The position numbers were made by a program, and so were the translations under genes. The notes beneath the pieces are model-generated. The model ran no database searches, was not told the DNA's origin, and saw only the letters and a program-made list of their open reading frames with translations. DNA of 64,000 nt from an uncultured Christensenella sp. (GTDB lineage Bacteria; Bacillota; Clostridia; Christensenellales; UBA1242). This document shows, piece after piece, positions 15,296-24,389 of this stretch; within the stretch, counting starts at the first letter, position 1; each line of letters starts with the position of its first letter. The DNA lies in the NCBI GenBank assembly GCA_910584295.1, contig CAJTYR010000001.1, positions 186,001 through 250,000 on the forward strand. The letters are read 5' to 3'.

Positions 15296-17914
15296 TTATT
15301 TTTCTTCTTTTGCTTTTGTAATAAGATCATTAAGCACTTCAAAACTCTCCATTGGAGACATTCTGTTTATATCCATATCACGCAAAATCGACAGAAGTTG
15401 TTGTCCAAGTTTGTTATTTCTCTCTTGAGTCATTCTCTCTTCATCTTCACCAAACATGTTCATGTCAAGTTTTTGATTAACTTTCTCAAGATTTATGCTG
15501 ATCTCTTTCGCTCTGTCAATAACTTTTTGTGGCACTCCAGCAAGAGATGCAACCTCAATTCCAAAACTTCGATTTGCATGTCCACGTACAATTTTTCTAA
15601 GGAATACAACTGTATCATTAAGTTCTTTGACCGTAATTTTATAGTTTTTCACACCAGCAATCACACCTTCAAGTTCTGAAAGTTCATGATAGTGGGTTGC
15701 AAATAAAGTCTTACAATTGAGATTTTTCGATATATATTCCACAACCGCCCAAGCAATTGAAAGACCATCAAAAGTGGAAGTCCCCCTTCCAATTTCATCA
15801 AGAATTACCAAACTTTTGTCTGTGGCATTTGCCAAAATGTTGGCAACCTCACTCATTTCAACCATAAAAGTGCTTTGCCCAAAAGCAAGGTCATCGCTTG
15901 CACCAACACGAGTGAAAATTCGGTCAGTTATTGAAATGCTTGCACTTTTTGCTGGCACAAAACTTCCAATGTGTGCAAGAAAAGTGATGATTGCCACTTG
16001 CCTCATATATGTGCTTTTGCCTGCCATGTTTGGACCAGTGATGATCATCATGCGGTTGTCTTCACAATCAAGCAAAGTGTCGTTTGAGATGAATGACCCA
16101 TCCTTAACAAATCTTTCAACAACAGGATGCCTGCCCTCATCAATTTCAATTTTCTTGATATTTTTCCCAATTTGAGGCTTGCAGAAATTATATTTGACAG
16201 CAACTTGTGCAAGAGAAAGAAGAGCATCCAGTTCTGCGATTAACTTTGCCGCATCCAAAAATGCAGAGAGATAGTTTGAAAGATATTCAATAAGCATCTT
16301 ATAGAGTTTGTCCTCAAGTTTGATTGCATTTTCTTCAGACCCCATAATGCGCTCTTCAATCTTTTGCAAATCTTCAGTGGTGTAACGCTCTGAATTTGCA
16401 ATTGTCTGCTTTCTTACATATCGCAATGGAACAAGGTCAGTCTGTCCTTTGCTGACCTCAATATAATATCCAAATACGCTGTTGCTGTTTATGCGCAAAT
16501 TTTTGATGCCAGTTTTTTCTTTCTCAAGTTCTTCAAGTTTCTCACATTCTCTTTTTCCAATCTCTTTTGCATTTCGAAGATCGTCTAACTCTTGATTGAA
16601 ACCTTCTTTAATATATCCACCATCTTTCATAAGTGCTGGTGGATTTTGAGCAATTGCCCTTTCAAGAAGAGCAACAATTTCATCAAAATCATTCAAATTT
16701 TCACGGACACTCTCAAGTTTTGCGGTTTTTGTGTTTGAAAGTATGCTTTTGATGTTAGGGATCTCTTGAAGAGAGGTTTTAAGCCCAATCAAATCTTTTG
16801 GCAAGATGTTTCCATAAGCAATCTTACCGCTTATTCTTTCAATATCGCGCAGATTTGACAAAACTTCAGAAAGTCTGTCACGCAAAATAAGATTTTTTGA
16901 AAGTTCTTCAACGCTGTCAAGTCTTGCATTGATTTCTGTTGCAGATGCAAGAGGTTGATCAAACATTGACCTAAATCTTCTTGCCCCCATGCTCGTCTTT
17001 GTCATGTCCATAAGCCACAAAAGTGAGCCATATTTCTTTCTTTCGCGAATTGACTCCACAAGTTCGAGATTTCGTCTTGTGTTCATGTCAATCACCATAA
17101 ATTGATTATTTTTAACTTTTGTGATTTTGTTTATATTTTTAAGCGAACGCTTTTGCGTGTCTTGTAAATATTCAAGGAGCGCCCCAACTGCAGGAATATC
17201 TTGTTTGTTTGTTTTAAGTTCAAAAACATTTGCCGCATTCTCACCAAACTGTTTGATGATGTTGGAAGTTGCTCTTTCAACTGTGAAAGCATAATCCAAA
17301 TACTCTTCAAATTTTGGATATACACCAAAACGAAGAATTGGAAGAGCATTATAAAATTCTTTAGCCTTTGCATTTCCCACCACTTGTGAAGGACTAACAC
17401 GATTCAAAAGGTCAGCAAAATTGCTTTCAAGCCCACCATCAAAATGACAAAGATTAAACTCGCCAGTTGTTATGTCACAATAAACCACTGAAAGCTTATC
17501 ACTATCCAAAAACATAGACATTATGTAATTATTTTTTCGTTCTTCAAGCATGGAGTCATCCACAACCGTGCCTGCTGTGACAACTCTCACAACATCACGC
17601 TCAACAATTTTAACTCCTTTCTTTGGCTCGGTGAGCTGCTCACACACCGCCACTTTATATCCAAGTGACACAAGTTTGGCAATATACCCCTCTGCTGCAT
17701 GATGAGGAACACCACACATTGGGGCTCTTTCATCGAGTCCACAATTTTTTCCAGTCAAAGTCAAATCCAAAACTTTCGACACCTCAATGGCATCATCATA
17801 AAAAAATTCATAGAAGTCGCCAAGACGATAAAACAAAATGCAGTCCTTATATTGCTCTTTCATCTGCAAATAGTGTTTCATCATATTTGATGGTTCTTTC
17901 ACGCTTGAAGCCAT
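15296..17914 (-). CDS. mutS: DNA mismatch repair protein MutS
   Basis: 872 aa, normal length. Mismatch-binding loop YRLGDFYEFF near residue 35, Walker A GPNMAGKST, Walker B VILDEIGRGTSTFDG and the FATHYHEL block are all present. It recognises mispairs and recruits MutL. The ATG overlaps the miaB stop by one nt (TAATG), so expression is tied to the upstream tRNA-modification gene. Confidence 0.97.
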   Translation of the reverse strand: MASSVKEPSNMMKHYLQMKEQYKDCILFYRLGDFYEFFYDDAIEVSKVLDLTLTGKNCGLDERAPMCGVPHHAAEGYIAKLVSLGYKVAVCEQLTEPKKGVKIVERDVVRVVTAGTVVDDSMLEERKNNYIMSMFLDSDKLSVVYCDITTGEFNLCHFDGGLESNFADLLNRVSPSQVVGNAKAKEFYNALPILRFGVYPKFEEYLDYAFTVERATSNIIKQFGENAANVFELKTNKQDIPAVGALLEYLQDTQKRSLKNINKITKVKNNQFMVIDMNTRRNLELVESIRERKKYGSLLWLMDMTKTSMGARRFRSMFDQPLASATEINARLDSVEELSKNLILRDRLSEVLSNLRDIERISGKIAYGNILPKDLIGLKTSLQEIPNIKSILSNTKTAKLESVRENLNDFDEIVALLERAIAQNPPALMKDGGYIKEGFNQELDDLRNAKEIGKRECEKLEELEKEKTGIKNLRINSNSVFGYYIEVSKGQTDLVPLRYVRKQTIANSERYTTEDLQKIEERIMGSEENAIKLEDKLYKMLIEYLSNYLSAFLDAAKLIAELDALLSLAQVAVKYNFCKPQIGKNIKKIEIDEGRHPVVERFVKDGSFISNDTLLDCEDNRMMIITGPNMAGKSTYMRQVAIITFLAHIGSFVPAKSASISITDRIFTRVGASDDLAFGQSTFMVEMSEVANILANATDKSLVILDEIGRGTSTFDGLSIAWAVVEYISKNLNCKTLFATHYHELSELEGVIAGVKNYKITVKELNDTVVFLRKIVRGHANRSFGIEVASLAGVPQKVIDRAKEISINLEKVNQKLDMNMFGEDEERMTQERNNKLGQQLLSILRDMDINRMSPMESFEVLNDLITKAKEEK

Positions 17915-19038
17915 TATTTTTTACCTTCCTGTTTCTGAATTTTCTTCTCAAGTGCCAAAAGTGCATTCACTCGGCGCTGTTTGACACTTTGAGAAATTTG
18001 TTCATCCATCTTGCTTGCAACAGTACCTTCTCTTGGTGAATACATAAAGGCAAAAATACTGTCATATTTGACCTTATCAACAAGACTCATTGTGTCCTCA
18101 AACTCCTCTTCAGTTTCAGTTGGAAAGCCCACAATAAAGTCGGATGTAATTCTGCAATTTGGAATTTTCTCACGAATTTTTTCAATTATGCCCAAATATT
18201 TTTCTCTTGTATAGCGCCTGTTCATAAGCTTCAAAATTCGATCATTTCCACTTTGTGCTGGCAGATGAATATCTTTCAAAATCTTCTCTTGTGAGGCAAT
18301 TGTTTCAATCACGTCATCAGTCAAATCCTTTGGATGTGATGTCATAAACCAAAGTTTAAAATCACCCTCAATCTCACAAATATCATTAAGAAGTTTTGAA
18401 AAGCTTACCGCTGGCACAAGGTCTTTGCCATATGAATTTACATTTTGCCCAAGAAGAGTGATCTTTTTATATTTTCCTTCGGCAACAATCTCTCGAATTT
18501 CTTTCAATATATTTTCTTCACTTCTGCTCTTTTCTCTTCCACGAACATAAGGCACAATGCAATATGTGCAAAAATTATTGCAACCTTGCATGATGTTCAC
18601 CCAAGCATTTTCTCCACTCGAACGAAGATAAGGCACACTTTCGTCAATTTCGCCTTCTTGTAAAATCTCAAGTTGTCTTCCTTTTTTCACTGCGTTCACA
18701 TAATGCTCAAAGTTTGGCAAATTGAAAGTTCCAATAACAATGTCAACAAAAGGAAACATCCTCATCATCTTGCTTGCAGTTGTCTCTTTTTGTGTCATGC
18801 AACCACACACAGCAATAATTGTCTCAGGATGTGCTTTTTTAAGTTTTTTAAGCGCCCCAACATTTCCAAAAACTCGATCTTCCGCGCCTTCTCTGATAGC
18901 ACATGTGTTGAAAATAATAAGCTGGGCATCTTCCCTCTTTTCAGCCAAAGAATAGCCCATCTTTTCACAAATTGCAGCAAGTTTTTCAGATTCATGCACA
19001 TTCATCTGGCATCCGTATGTAACAATAAAATATTTCAT
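17914..19038 (-). CDS. miaB: tRNA-2-methylthio-N6-dimethylallyladenosine synthase MiaB, short form without TRAM
   Basis: Radical-SAM methylthiotransferase acting on i6A37 of tRNA. The N-terminal cluster cysteines are in TYGCQMN, FNTCAIRE and VCGCM; the radical-SAM cluster is CNNFCTYC. The typical MiaB fingerprint GRTxxE-like PTETEEEF segment is present. At 374 aa it is short: it starts almost at the first cluster cysteine and stops in a helix (ALLALEKKIQKQE) where a TRAM RNA-binding domain normally begins. mutS begins at once, so no TRAM sequence is left in another frame. It heads the four-gene operon from a predicted leaderless promoter. Confidence 0.92.
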   Translation of the reverse strand: MKYFIVTYGCQMNVHESEKLAAICEKMGYSLAEKREDAQLIIFNTCAIREGAEDRVFGNVGALKKLKKAHPETIIAVCGCMTQKETTASKMMRMFPFVDIVIGTFNLPNFEHYVNAVKKGRQLEILQEGEIDESVPYLRSSGENAWVNIMQGCNNFCTYCIVPYVRGREKSRSEENILKEIREIVAEGKYKKITLLGQNVNSYGKDLVPAVSFSKLLNDICEIEGDFKLWFMTSHPKDLTDDVIETIASQEKILKDIHLPAQSGNDRILKLMNRRYTREKYLGIIEKIREKIPNCRITSDFIVGFPTETEEEFEDTMSLVDKVKYDSIFAFMYSPREGTVASKMDEQISQSVKQRRVNALLALEKKIQKQEGKK

Positions 19039-19045
19039 AATAGAT

Positions 19046-19074
19046 ATTATACAAAAAAATGGATTTTATGGCAA
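19046..19074 (-). promoter_or_regulatory. Promoter of the miaB-mutS-mutL-miaA operon, predicted leaderless
   Basis: TTGCCA (19069-19074), 17-nt spacer, TATAAT (19046-19051), then 7 nt to the ATG at 19038. No Shine-Dalgarno. Confidence 0.75.
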
Positions 19075-19117
19075 GCAATAAGAATAATTTCAGCAAATAA
19101 AAGCACAATAAGAAACA

Positions 19118-21352
19118 ATGAAGAAATTTGTCAGATTTTGTCTAATTTCATTTGTGCTTACTGGAGTTTTCGCCGTCGCATTTGCAGGAACATACCTTAC
19201 GACAAACTATTTGAAATACAAAAGAATTCCGCTGAATGCCGAGGCTTTAACAACCCCATCTCTTTCTATTGATGTTTATTCAAAAGCAAATGTCAAAATG
19301 GAAGAAGAAAACCAATTCAATGGTGATTTTTGCAATCTTGAAGATTTGTCTGAAAACACCAAAAATGCTTTCATATCAATTGAAGACAAAACTTTCTACA
19401 CCCATAATGGCATCAACAAAAAGCGTATTATAAAAGCCATGCTAAACAACATCAAAAGCGGAAAACTCAAAGAAGGAGCATCCACAATCAGCCAACAACT
19501 CATCAAAAACACCCACCTATCAAGTGAAAAAACCTTCTCCAGAAAACTCAAAGAAATGGCACTCACAAAAAAACTTGAGAAGAGCTTCAGCAAGGACGAG
19601 ATATTAGAAAGTTATCTAAACATAATCTTTTTCGGAAACAATTGCTATGGGATTGAAAGTGCATCAAAATATTATTTTGGCAAAAGTGCCAAGGATCTAA
19701 ACTTGGAAGAATCTTGCACACTTGCCGGCATAATCAAATCTCCAAGCAGATATTCTCCAACACAACACCAAGAGCTTTGCAAGAAAAGACGAGACCTTGT
19801 GCTTTCTGAAATGCAAAAAGATGGACATATTACGCAAGAAGAGATGATTGCCTCTCAAATCAAACCTGTCACACTTTCCCTCACAAAAACAAATTCAAAC
19901 AAAACAAATTCATATTCTCAAGCAAGCATTGATGAATCCGCAAAGCTTTTGGGCATAACAGCAAAACAACTTGCTATTGGCGAATATAAAATTCATACTT
20001 ATTTTGATGAAGAAAAACAAGCATCACTTAAAGACTCTTTTGAAAAGAACAAAGTGGAAAATTTATCCTCTGCTGGAATTATAATTGACAACAAAACACA
20101 TGGAGTGAGCGCTTTTGTCACTGACAGTGACTATCGCATTTTGGACATTAAAAGACAACCTGCATCATGTTTGAAACCATTGCTCGTTTACGCTCCAGCA
20201 CTCAATGAAAATGTCATAACCCCTTGTACACAAATTTTGGATGAACCTATCAAAATTGGAAATTATTCTCCAGAAAATGTAAATAAGAAGTTTGCAGGCT
20301 ATATGTCCATCACTGATGCAGTCAAAAATTCAGTAAACATTCCAGCCATCAAAGTGTTAAGTTACATTGGCATTGATACTGGACTTTCTTATGCACAAAA
20401 ACTGGGGCTCTCCTTTGATGAAAAAGATGACAGCTATGCTCTCGCTCTTGGCGGAATGACCTATGGTTGCAATTTGAAAGACCTAACAACCGCCTACACA
20501 GTTTTCCCCAACGCTGGCGAATTTACTCCATCTCACTTTGTTCAATACATCACAGACAAAAATGGAAAAATAGTTTATCTTCACAGGCCTCAAAACAAAA
20601 TGGTTTTCAGAGAAGATAGTGCTTATCTTATGACAAACATTTTGCAAGAAACTGTCAAAACAGGCACAGCAAGAAAATTATCCGATATAACCACCACTGA
20701 ACTTGCATCAAAAACAGGCACTGTTGGCAAAAAGAATGGAAACATTGATGCTTACAACATCACATTCTGCCCTGAAGAGACAATTGGTGTTTGGTATGGC
20801 GAACTTTCAAACATCCCAAGCAAAATAACCAGCGGAAATCAACCAACAAATGTTGTCAAAGATTATATTATCACTCAAACCTACCAAGAAACTGAATTTG
20901 AAACCCCATCCAGTGTCACAACTGCAAAAATTGACAGCATGACAAAAGAAAACGAGCATCGAATTGTGCTTGCAAGTCCATATTGTCCAAACAGATACAC
21001 TGAAGACGCACTCTTTTCAAGATTTAATATGCCAAGTGAAGTTTCTAAAAACTTCACACAAGCCCCAGAAATTAATGCAGATTGCAAGGTTGAAAATTCT
21101 CAAGCGGTCATAAAAATTCAAGCAGAGAAACACCTTGAATACAAAATTTTTAAAGATAACATTCCTTGCCAAACAGTCAAAGATCGTCAAGGAGAAATAA
21201 CAATCCGCCTTGCTTTAGACAAAAAGGAAAGTCAAGTTAAGATCAAAGCAAAATATCAAGGAAATGAAACTGCCGAAACTGAAAAATCCTTTAAACTCTT
21301 TAGGTCAAATTCAACATCTTTGGAAAACGAGCATAAAAAATGGTATATATAG
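19118..21352 (+). CDS. Class A penicillin-binding protein (PBP1A-like)
   Basis: 744-aa bifunctional peptidoglycan synthase. One N-terminal membrane anchor (about 7-27) precedes a GT51 transglycosylase domain with ISIEDKTFYTH and GASTISQQLIKN. The transpeptidase domain has SCLK (Ser350, Lys353), SVN near 404 and KTG at 532-534. A C-terminal extension (about 650-744) has a beta-sandwich look (NADCKVENSQAVIKIQAEK). No Shine-Dalgarno is visible before the ATG; a CACAAT box 8 nt upstream hints at a leaderless start but lacks a good -35. Divergent from miaB. Confidence 0.92.
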   Translation: MKKFVRFCLISFVLTGVFAVAFAGTYLTTNYLKYKRIPLNAEALTTPSLSIDVYSKANVKMEEENQFNGDFCNLEDLSENTKNAFISIEDKTFYTHNGINKKRIIKAMLNNIKSGKLKEGASTISQQLIKNTHLSSEKTFSRKLKEMALTKKLEKSFSKDEILESYLNIIFFGNNCYGIESASKYYFGKSAKDLNLEESCTLAGIIKSPSRYSPTQHQELCKKRRDLVLSEMQKDGHITQEEMIASQIKPVTLSLTKTNSNKTNSYSQASIDESAKLLGITAKQLAIGEYKIHTYFDEEKQASLKDSFEKNKVENLSSAGIIIDNKTHGVSAFVTDSDYRILDIKRQPASCLKPLLVYAPALNENVITPCTQILDEPIKIGNYSPENVNKKFAGYMSITDAVKNSVNIPAIKVLSYIGIDTGLSYAQKLGLSFDEKDDSYALALGGMTYGCNLKDLTTAYTVFPNAGEFTPSHFVQYITDKNGKIVYLHRPQNKMVFREDSAYLMTNILQETVKTGTARKLSDITTTELASKTGTVGKKNGNIDAYNITFCPEETIGVWYGELSNIPSKITSGNQPTNVVKDYIITQTYQETEFETPSSVTTAKIDSMTKENEHRIVLASPYCPNRYTEDALFSRFNMPSEVSKNFTQAPEINADCKVENSQAVIKIQAEKHLEYKIFKDNIPCQTVKDRQGEITIRLALDKKESQVKIKAKYQGNETAETEKSFKLFRSNSTSLENEHKKWYI

Positions 21353-21404
21353 TTTCAAATTATGAAATTTAATGATATACTATCTTTGATAAAAGGAGAA
21401 AAAG

Positions 21405-21674
21405 ATGTTTAAAGCAAGTTCAAAAAGTAAAATAGGAAAAACAATCTTCTATTGCTTTGAAATTTCAGCCTTGGTGGTGGGCGTTCTGCTCTTTATTTTG
21501 GCAATTTACAACGCTTCTGTTTCAAGCAATTTCATGGCATTTTTAAACGGATTTGTCTCAATGATTGTAAGCACTCTAACAATCTTTGGTCTGGGCAAAA
21601 TTTGTGACCTTCTTTACTGTAAGAAAGAAGAAAATTCTTCCGGAAATGAAGTTTCCAACAAAAAAGAAAACTAA
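21405..21674 (+). CDS. Small two-helix membrane protein
   Basis: 89 aa with two hydrophobic helices (about residues 14-36 and 41-64) and a charged, Lys/Glu/Asn-rich C-terminus. It has a good AAGGAG Shine-Dalgarno and lies 52 nt after the PBP gene, followed by a strong terminator, so it may be cotranscribed with it. No family recognised. Confidence 0.65.
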   Translation: MFKASSKSKIGKTIFYCFEISALVVGVLLFILAIYNASVSSNFMAFLNGFVSMIVSTLTIFGLGKICDLLYCKKEENSSGNEVSNKKEN

Positions 21675-21705
21675 AAAAATAAGCAAATCAAATCTTGCAA
21701 TCTAT

Positions 21706-21740
21706 TAAAAAATGAACTCACGATATGAGTTCATTTTTTA
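21706..21740 (+). terminator. Terminator after the small membrane protein
   Basis: AAATGAACTCA / TGAGTTCATTT stem, 5-nt loop, T6 tail. The A-rich upstream flank could also serve the opposing gene. Confidence 0.85.
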
Positions 21741-21784
21741 TAGCATTCAAATTTTTAAATTAAATATCAAAAAAAATGCATGAT

Positions 21785-22234
21785 TTAGTTTTGTTTATGA
21801 ATTAAAGAATTAAGTTTATCTACAACATCAGAAACATTCTTTATATTAATAACAACAAAGTCTTTTGTTGAGGAAACCTCACTCTTTATTGTCAATTTTA
21901 TATTTCCATTTCTCTTAAACTTGCTTTGTTGTGAAAATTCTTGAACTTCCACTTGAACAATATCGGACAAATCAAAATTTTTCTTTCTAAATCCTCTAAA
22001 TCCATTATGAATAATTATAGTATTTAATTCTCTAATAATTACCCATCTTGGAAAACAAAGACCAATTACACCAACAACTGTAACAAATCCCATTAGCGCT
22101 ATTACAAAAATATACAACCAAGTAAAATTAGGTATATAAATTAAAGCAATTACGCCTGCCAACACACTGATAAAACCAACACTTGTTATCAATAAGAAAA
22201 AGTTTTTATCTCTCTCTGCAATTATTTCTTTCAT
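21785..22234 (-). CDS. Two-helix membrane protein with PH-like domain
   Basis: 149 aa. Two adjacent membrane helices (about residues 14-60) are followed by a beta-rich cytosolic domain beginning RWVIIRELNTIIIHNGFRGF and ending in an amphipathic helix, the layout of bacterial PH (bPH2/YdbT-like) proteins. Function unknown. The start at 22234 is preferred since AAAGGA lies 9 nt upstream; the ATG three codons earlier directly abuts that site. It lies downstream of the recA terminator. Confidence 0.55.
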   Translation of the reverse strand: MKEIIAERDKNFFLLITSVGFISVLAGVIALIYIPNFTWLYIFVIALMGFVTVVGVIGLCFPRWVIIRELNTIIIHNGFRGFRKKNFDLSDIVQVEVQEFSQQSKFKRNGNIKLTIKSEVSSTKDFVVINIKNVSDVVDKLNSLIHKQN

Positions 22235-22254
22235 AGATACCATTCCTTTGTGAT

Positions 22255-22284
22255 AAAAGGACTGACAAACAAAGCAGTCCTTTA
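22255..22284 (-). terminator. Terminator of recA
   Basis: AAAGGACTG / CAGTCCTTT stem (22256-22264/22275-22283), 10-nt loop, T tract on the minus strand. Confidence 0.8.
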
Positions 22285-22305
22285 TGTTTTAAAATGAGTT
22301 TGAAT

Positions 22306-23340
22306 TTATTCTTCAATTTCAGCCTCTGCAGGCACATCAGCACCTGAGAGAATATCTCTGATTTTTGCTTCAATTTCACTGCAAATTTCTGGATTCTTCT
22401 CAAGGTAAAGTTTTGTGTTTTCTTTTCCTTGTCCAATCTTTTCGTCATTGTAAGAGAACCATGCTCCAGACTTTTTGATTATGTCAAGGCTGATTGCTGT
22501 ATCCAAAATACATCCTGATTGAGAGATGCCTGTGCCATACATAATATCAAATTCGGCTGTCTTGAATGGAGGAGCCATTTTATTTTTAACAACCTTAACT
22601 TTCGTTCTATTTCCAATTACATTTTGTCCATCTTTGATTGTGTCAGCTTTTCTCACGTCAAGACGAATGCTTGCATAAAATTTCAGCGCCTTTCCACCTG
22701 TGGTTGTTTCTGGATTTCCAAACATAACCCCAATCTTCTCACGAAGTTGGTTGATGAACACAACCGCTGTTTTGCTTTTACTTGAAACAGAAGTCATTTT
22801 TCGAAGGGCTTGGCTCATCATTCTTGCTTGAAGACCTACATGATTGTCACCCATTTCACCATCAATTTCTGCTTTTGGTGTGAGTGCTGCAACTGAGTCG
22901 ATGACAATGATGTCAAATGCCCCAGAACGAATGAGTGTGTCACATATGTTGAGTGCTTGCTCTCCATCATCTGGTTGAGAGACATACAACTCTTTTGTGT
23001 TTACACCAAGACGCTCTGCATAAACTGGGTCAAGTGCATGCTCTGCGTCAATAAATGCCGCACGACCACCAAGTTTTTGTGCTTCTGCAACAATATGAAG
23101 AGAAACCGTCGTCTTTCCAGAAGACTCTGGTCCATAAATTTCTACAATTCTTCCACGAGGGATTCCGCCGATGCCAAGAGCAAGGTCAAGTGTCAAACAT
23201 CCTGTTGGAATAACATCAACTTTTTGATGTTCGCTGTCACCCAATTTCATGATAGCGCCTTTTCCAAAATCCTTTTCAATCTTGAGAAGTGCTTGCTCAA
23301 GTGCTTCTTCTCTTGGGTCTTTCTTTTCTTTTTCTGCCAT
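22306..23340 (-). CDS. recA: Recombinase RecA
   Basis: 344 aa. Walker A GPESSGKT, the MAW block, NQLREKIG and the L2 region TTTGGKALKFYASIRLDVR are canonical. It drives strand exchange and LexA autocleavage. Shine-Dalgarno AGGAG sits in a predicted 13-nt leader. A TTGAAA-16-TATAAT promoter lies upstream; I saw no clear clostridial LexA box. Preceded by pgsA and a degenerate CinA, the gene order common in Firmicutes. Confidence 0.98.
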   Translation of the reverse strand: MAEKEKKDPREEALEQALLKIEKDFGKGAIMKLGDSEHQKVDVIPTGCLTLDLALGIGGIPRGRIVEIYGPESSGKTTVSLHIVAEAQKLGGRAAFIDAEHALDPVYAERLGVNTKELYVSQPDDGEQALNICDTLIRSGAFDIIVIDSVAALTPKAEIDGEMGDNHVGLQARMMSQALRKMTSVSSKSKTAVVFINQLREKIGVMFGNPETTTGGKALKFYASIRLDVRKADTIKDGQNVIGNRTKVKVVKNKMAPPFKTAEFDIMYGTGISQSGCILDTAISLDIIKKSGAWFSYNDEKIGQGKENTKLYLEKNPEICSEIEAKIRDILSGADVPAEAEIEE

Positions 23341-23359
23341 AATAATCTCCTATAAAAAT

Positions 23360-23387
23360 ATTATATCAAAATTAAAACTTTTTTCAA
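23360..23387 (-). promoter_or_regulatory. Promoter of recA
   Basis: TTGAAA (23382-23387), 16-nt spacer, TATAAT (23360-23365). Predicted leader about 13 nt including the Shine-Dalgarno. Confidence 0.65.
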
Positions 23388-23408
23388 AGCAAATCGCAAA
23401 GCAAAATT

Positions 23409-24389
23409 TTAATCAAATTTCTGTTCTTTCAAAAAAGTCAACAGTCTAAACAATGCAAAGTCCGAAAGGACTTGAGTTCTTTCTTCCCCCTGAAAAACAG
23501 AAGAATATAAATGCACAACACTTTTGTCTCCAACTGAAACATAAGATTTTTCTTCACCAACAAGTCCATCACAGATTGTCAAAACATAATCGCAATCAAA
23601 ATTCTTTAAAGCATATTTTGAGATTGCATATGTAGCTTCTTTTCCGAAGTTGTCTCCTTCCAAAATTTCTTGTGAAACTCCAAAGTTCACAAAATCTTTC
23701 TCTCCAGTTAATGTTTTACCTTCACATTTCAAACCAGAAATCAGTCGTCCACAAGGACAACATTCGACAATCATAAGTTTTTTGTTATTATCATTCAAAA
23801 CCAAACTTATTTCTTGTTGCAAAAGCTTTGCGTTTCTTGAGAAAAGGTTGCATCCAAAGTCCGCTTCAAGTCTTGTACTTTCTATCTCTTTTGAAGAATA
23901 TATGTTATGTAAGAATGGATGTAAAGTTATGATTTTATAATCACATTCAAAATTATTTTTATAGCATACAAACTTTTCATCAACATATTTTCTGCTTTTG
24001 CCAAAAATGGAATAGATAAAAGTCTCTCTTTCTGATAAGAAGTCCTTTAAAAATTTCCCCACTTCAAGTTCTGAAGGCACAAACAACATTCTCAAACCCA
24101 ATGAAACGTCCTCAAACTTGACGGCTTGTTCATCAATCAAAGAAAAAGTTCCATTTTCATTTTTTACCGCTTCAAGACATGCATCAAGTTTGTCATTTGG
24201 ACAAATAACAATAGCAATCGCTCCAGCCTCTTCACCCTCTTTCAAATCTTTCAAAAAGATTTCAAAATCAGATGTACCCAAAAATGAAAAATCGAAAAGC
24301 CCCTGCGAAACAAGAAGCTTTTCCAATTTTGTTGTGTATTTTGAGATTAAATTTGGGCTCTCATTAAAAACAAAAACACTATTTTTCAT
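23409..24389 (-). CDS. Degenerate CinA-like protein
   Basis: About 326 aa. It sits exactly where cinA lies in pgsA-cinA-recA loci. The C-terminal third (KKLMIVECCPCGRLISGL to CDYVLTICDG) lines up with the CinA amidohydrolase region, whose usual A-E-S-C-T-G-G-L block reads VECCPCGRLI here. The N-terminal half should be a MoCF domain, but its GTELLxG motif is absent. So identity rests mainly on position and weak pattern. The ATG at 24389 overlaps the end of pgsA by 11 nt; an ATG at 24419 is the alternative. Confidence 0.5.
   Translation of the reverse strand: MKNSVFVFNESPNLISKYTTKLEKLLVSQGLFDFSFLGTSDFEIFLKDLKEGEEAGAIAIVICPNDKLDACLEAVKNENGTFSLIDEQAVKFEDVSLGLRMLFVPSELEVGKFLKDFLSERETFIYSIFGKSRKYVDEKFVCYKNNFECDYKIITLHPFLHNIYSSKEIESTRLEADFGCNLFSRNAKLLQQEISLVLNDNNKKLMIVECCPCGRLISGLKCEGKTLTGEKDFVNFGVSQEILEGDNFGKEATYAISKYALKNFDCDYVLTICDGLVGEEKSYVSVGDKSVVHLYSSVFQGEERTQVLSDFALFRLLTFLKEQKFD

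Noticed and set aside
19104..19120. A leaderless start for the class A PBP gene.
   Set aside because: CACAAT is 8 nt from the ATG and there is no acceptable -35; left as undetermined.
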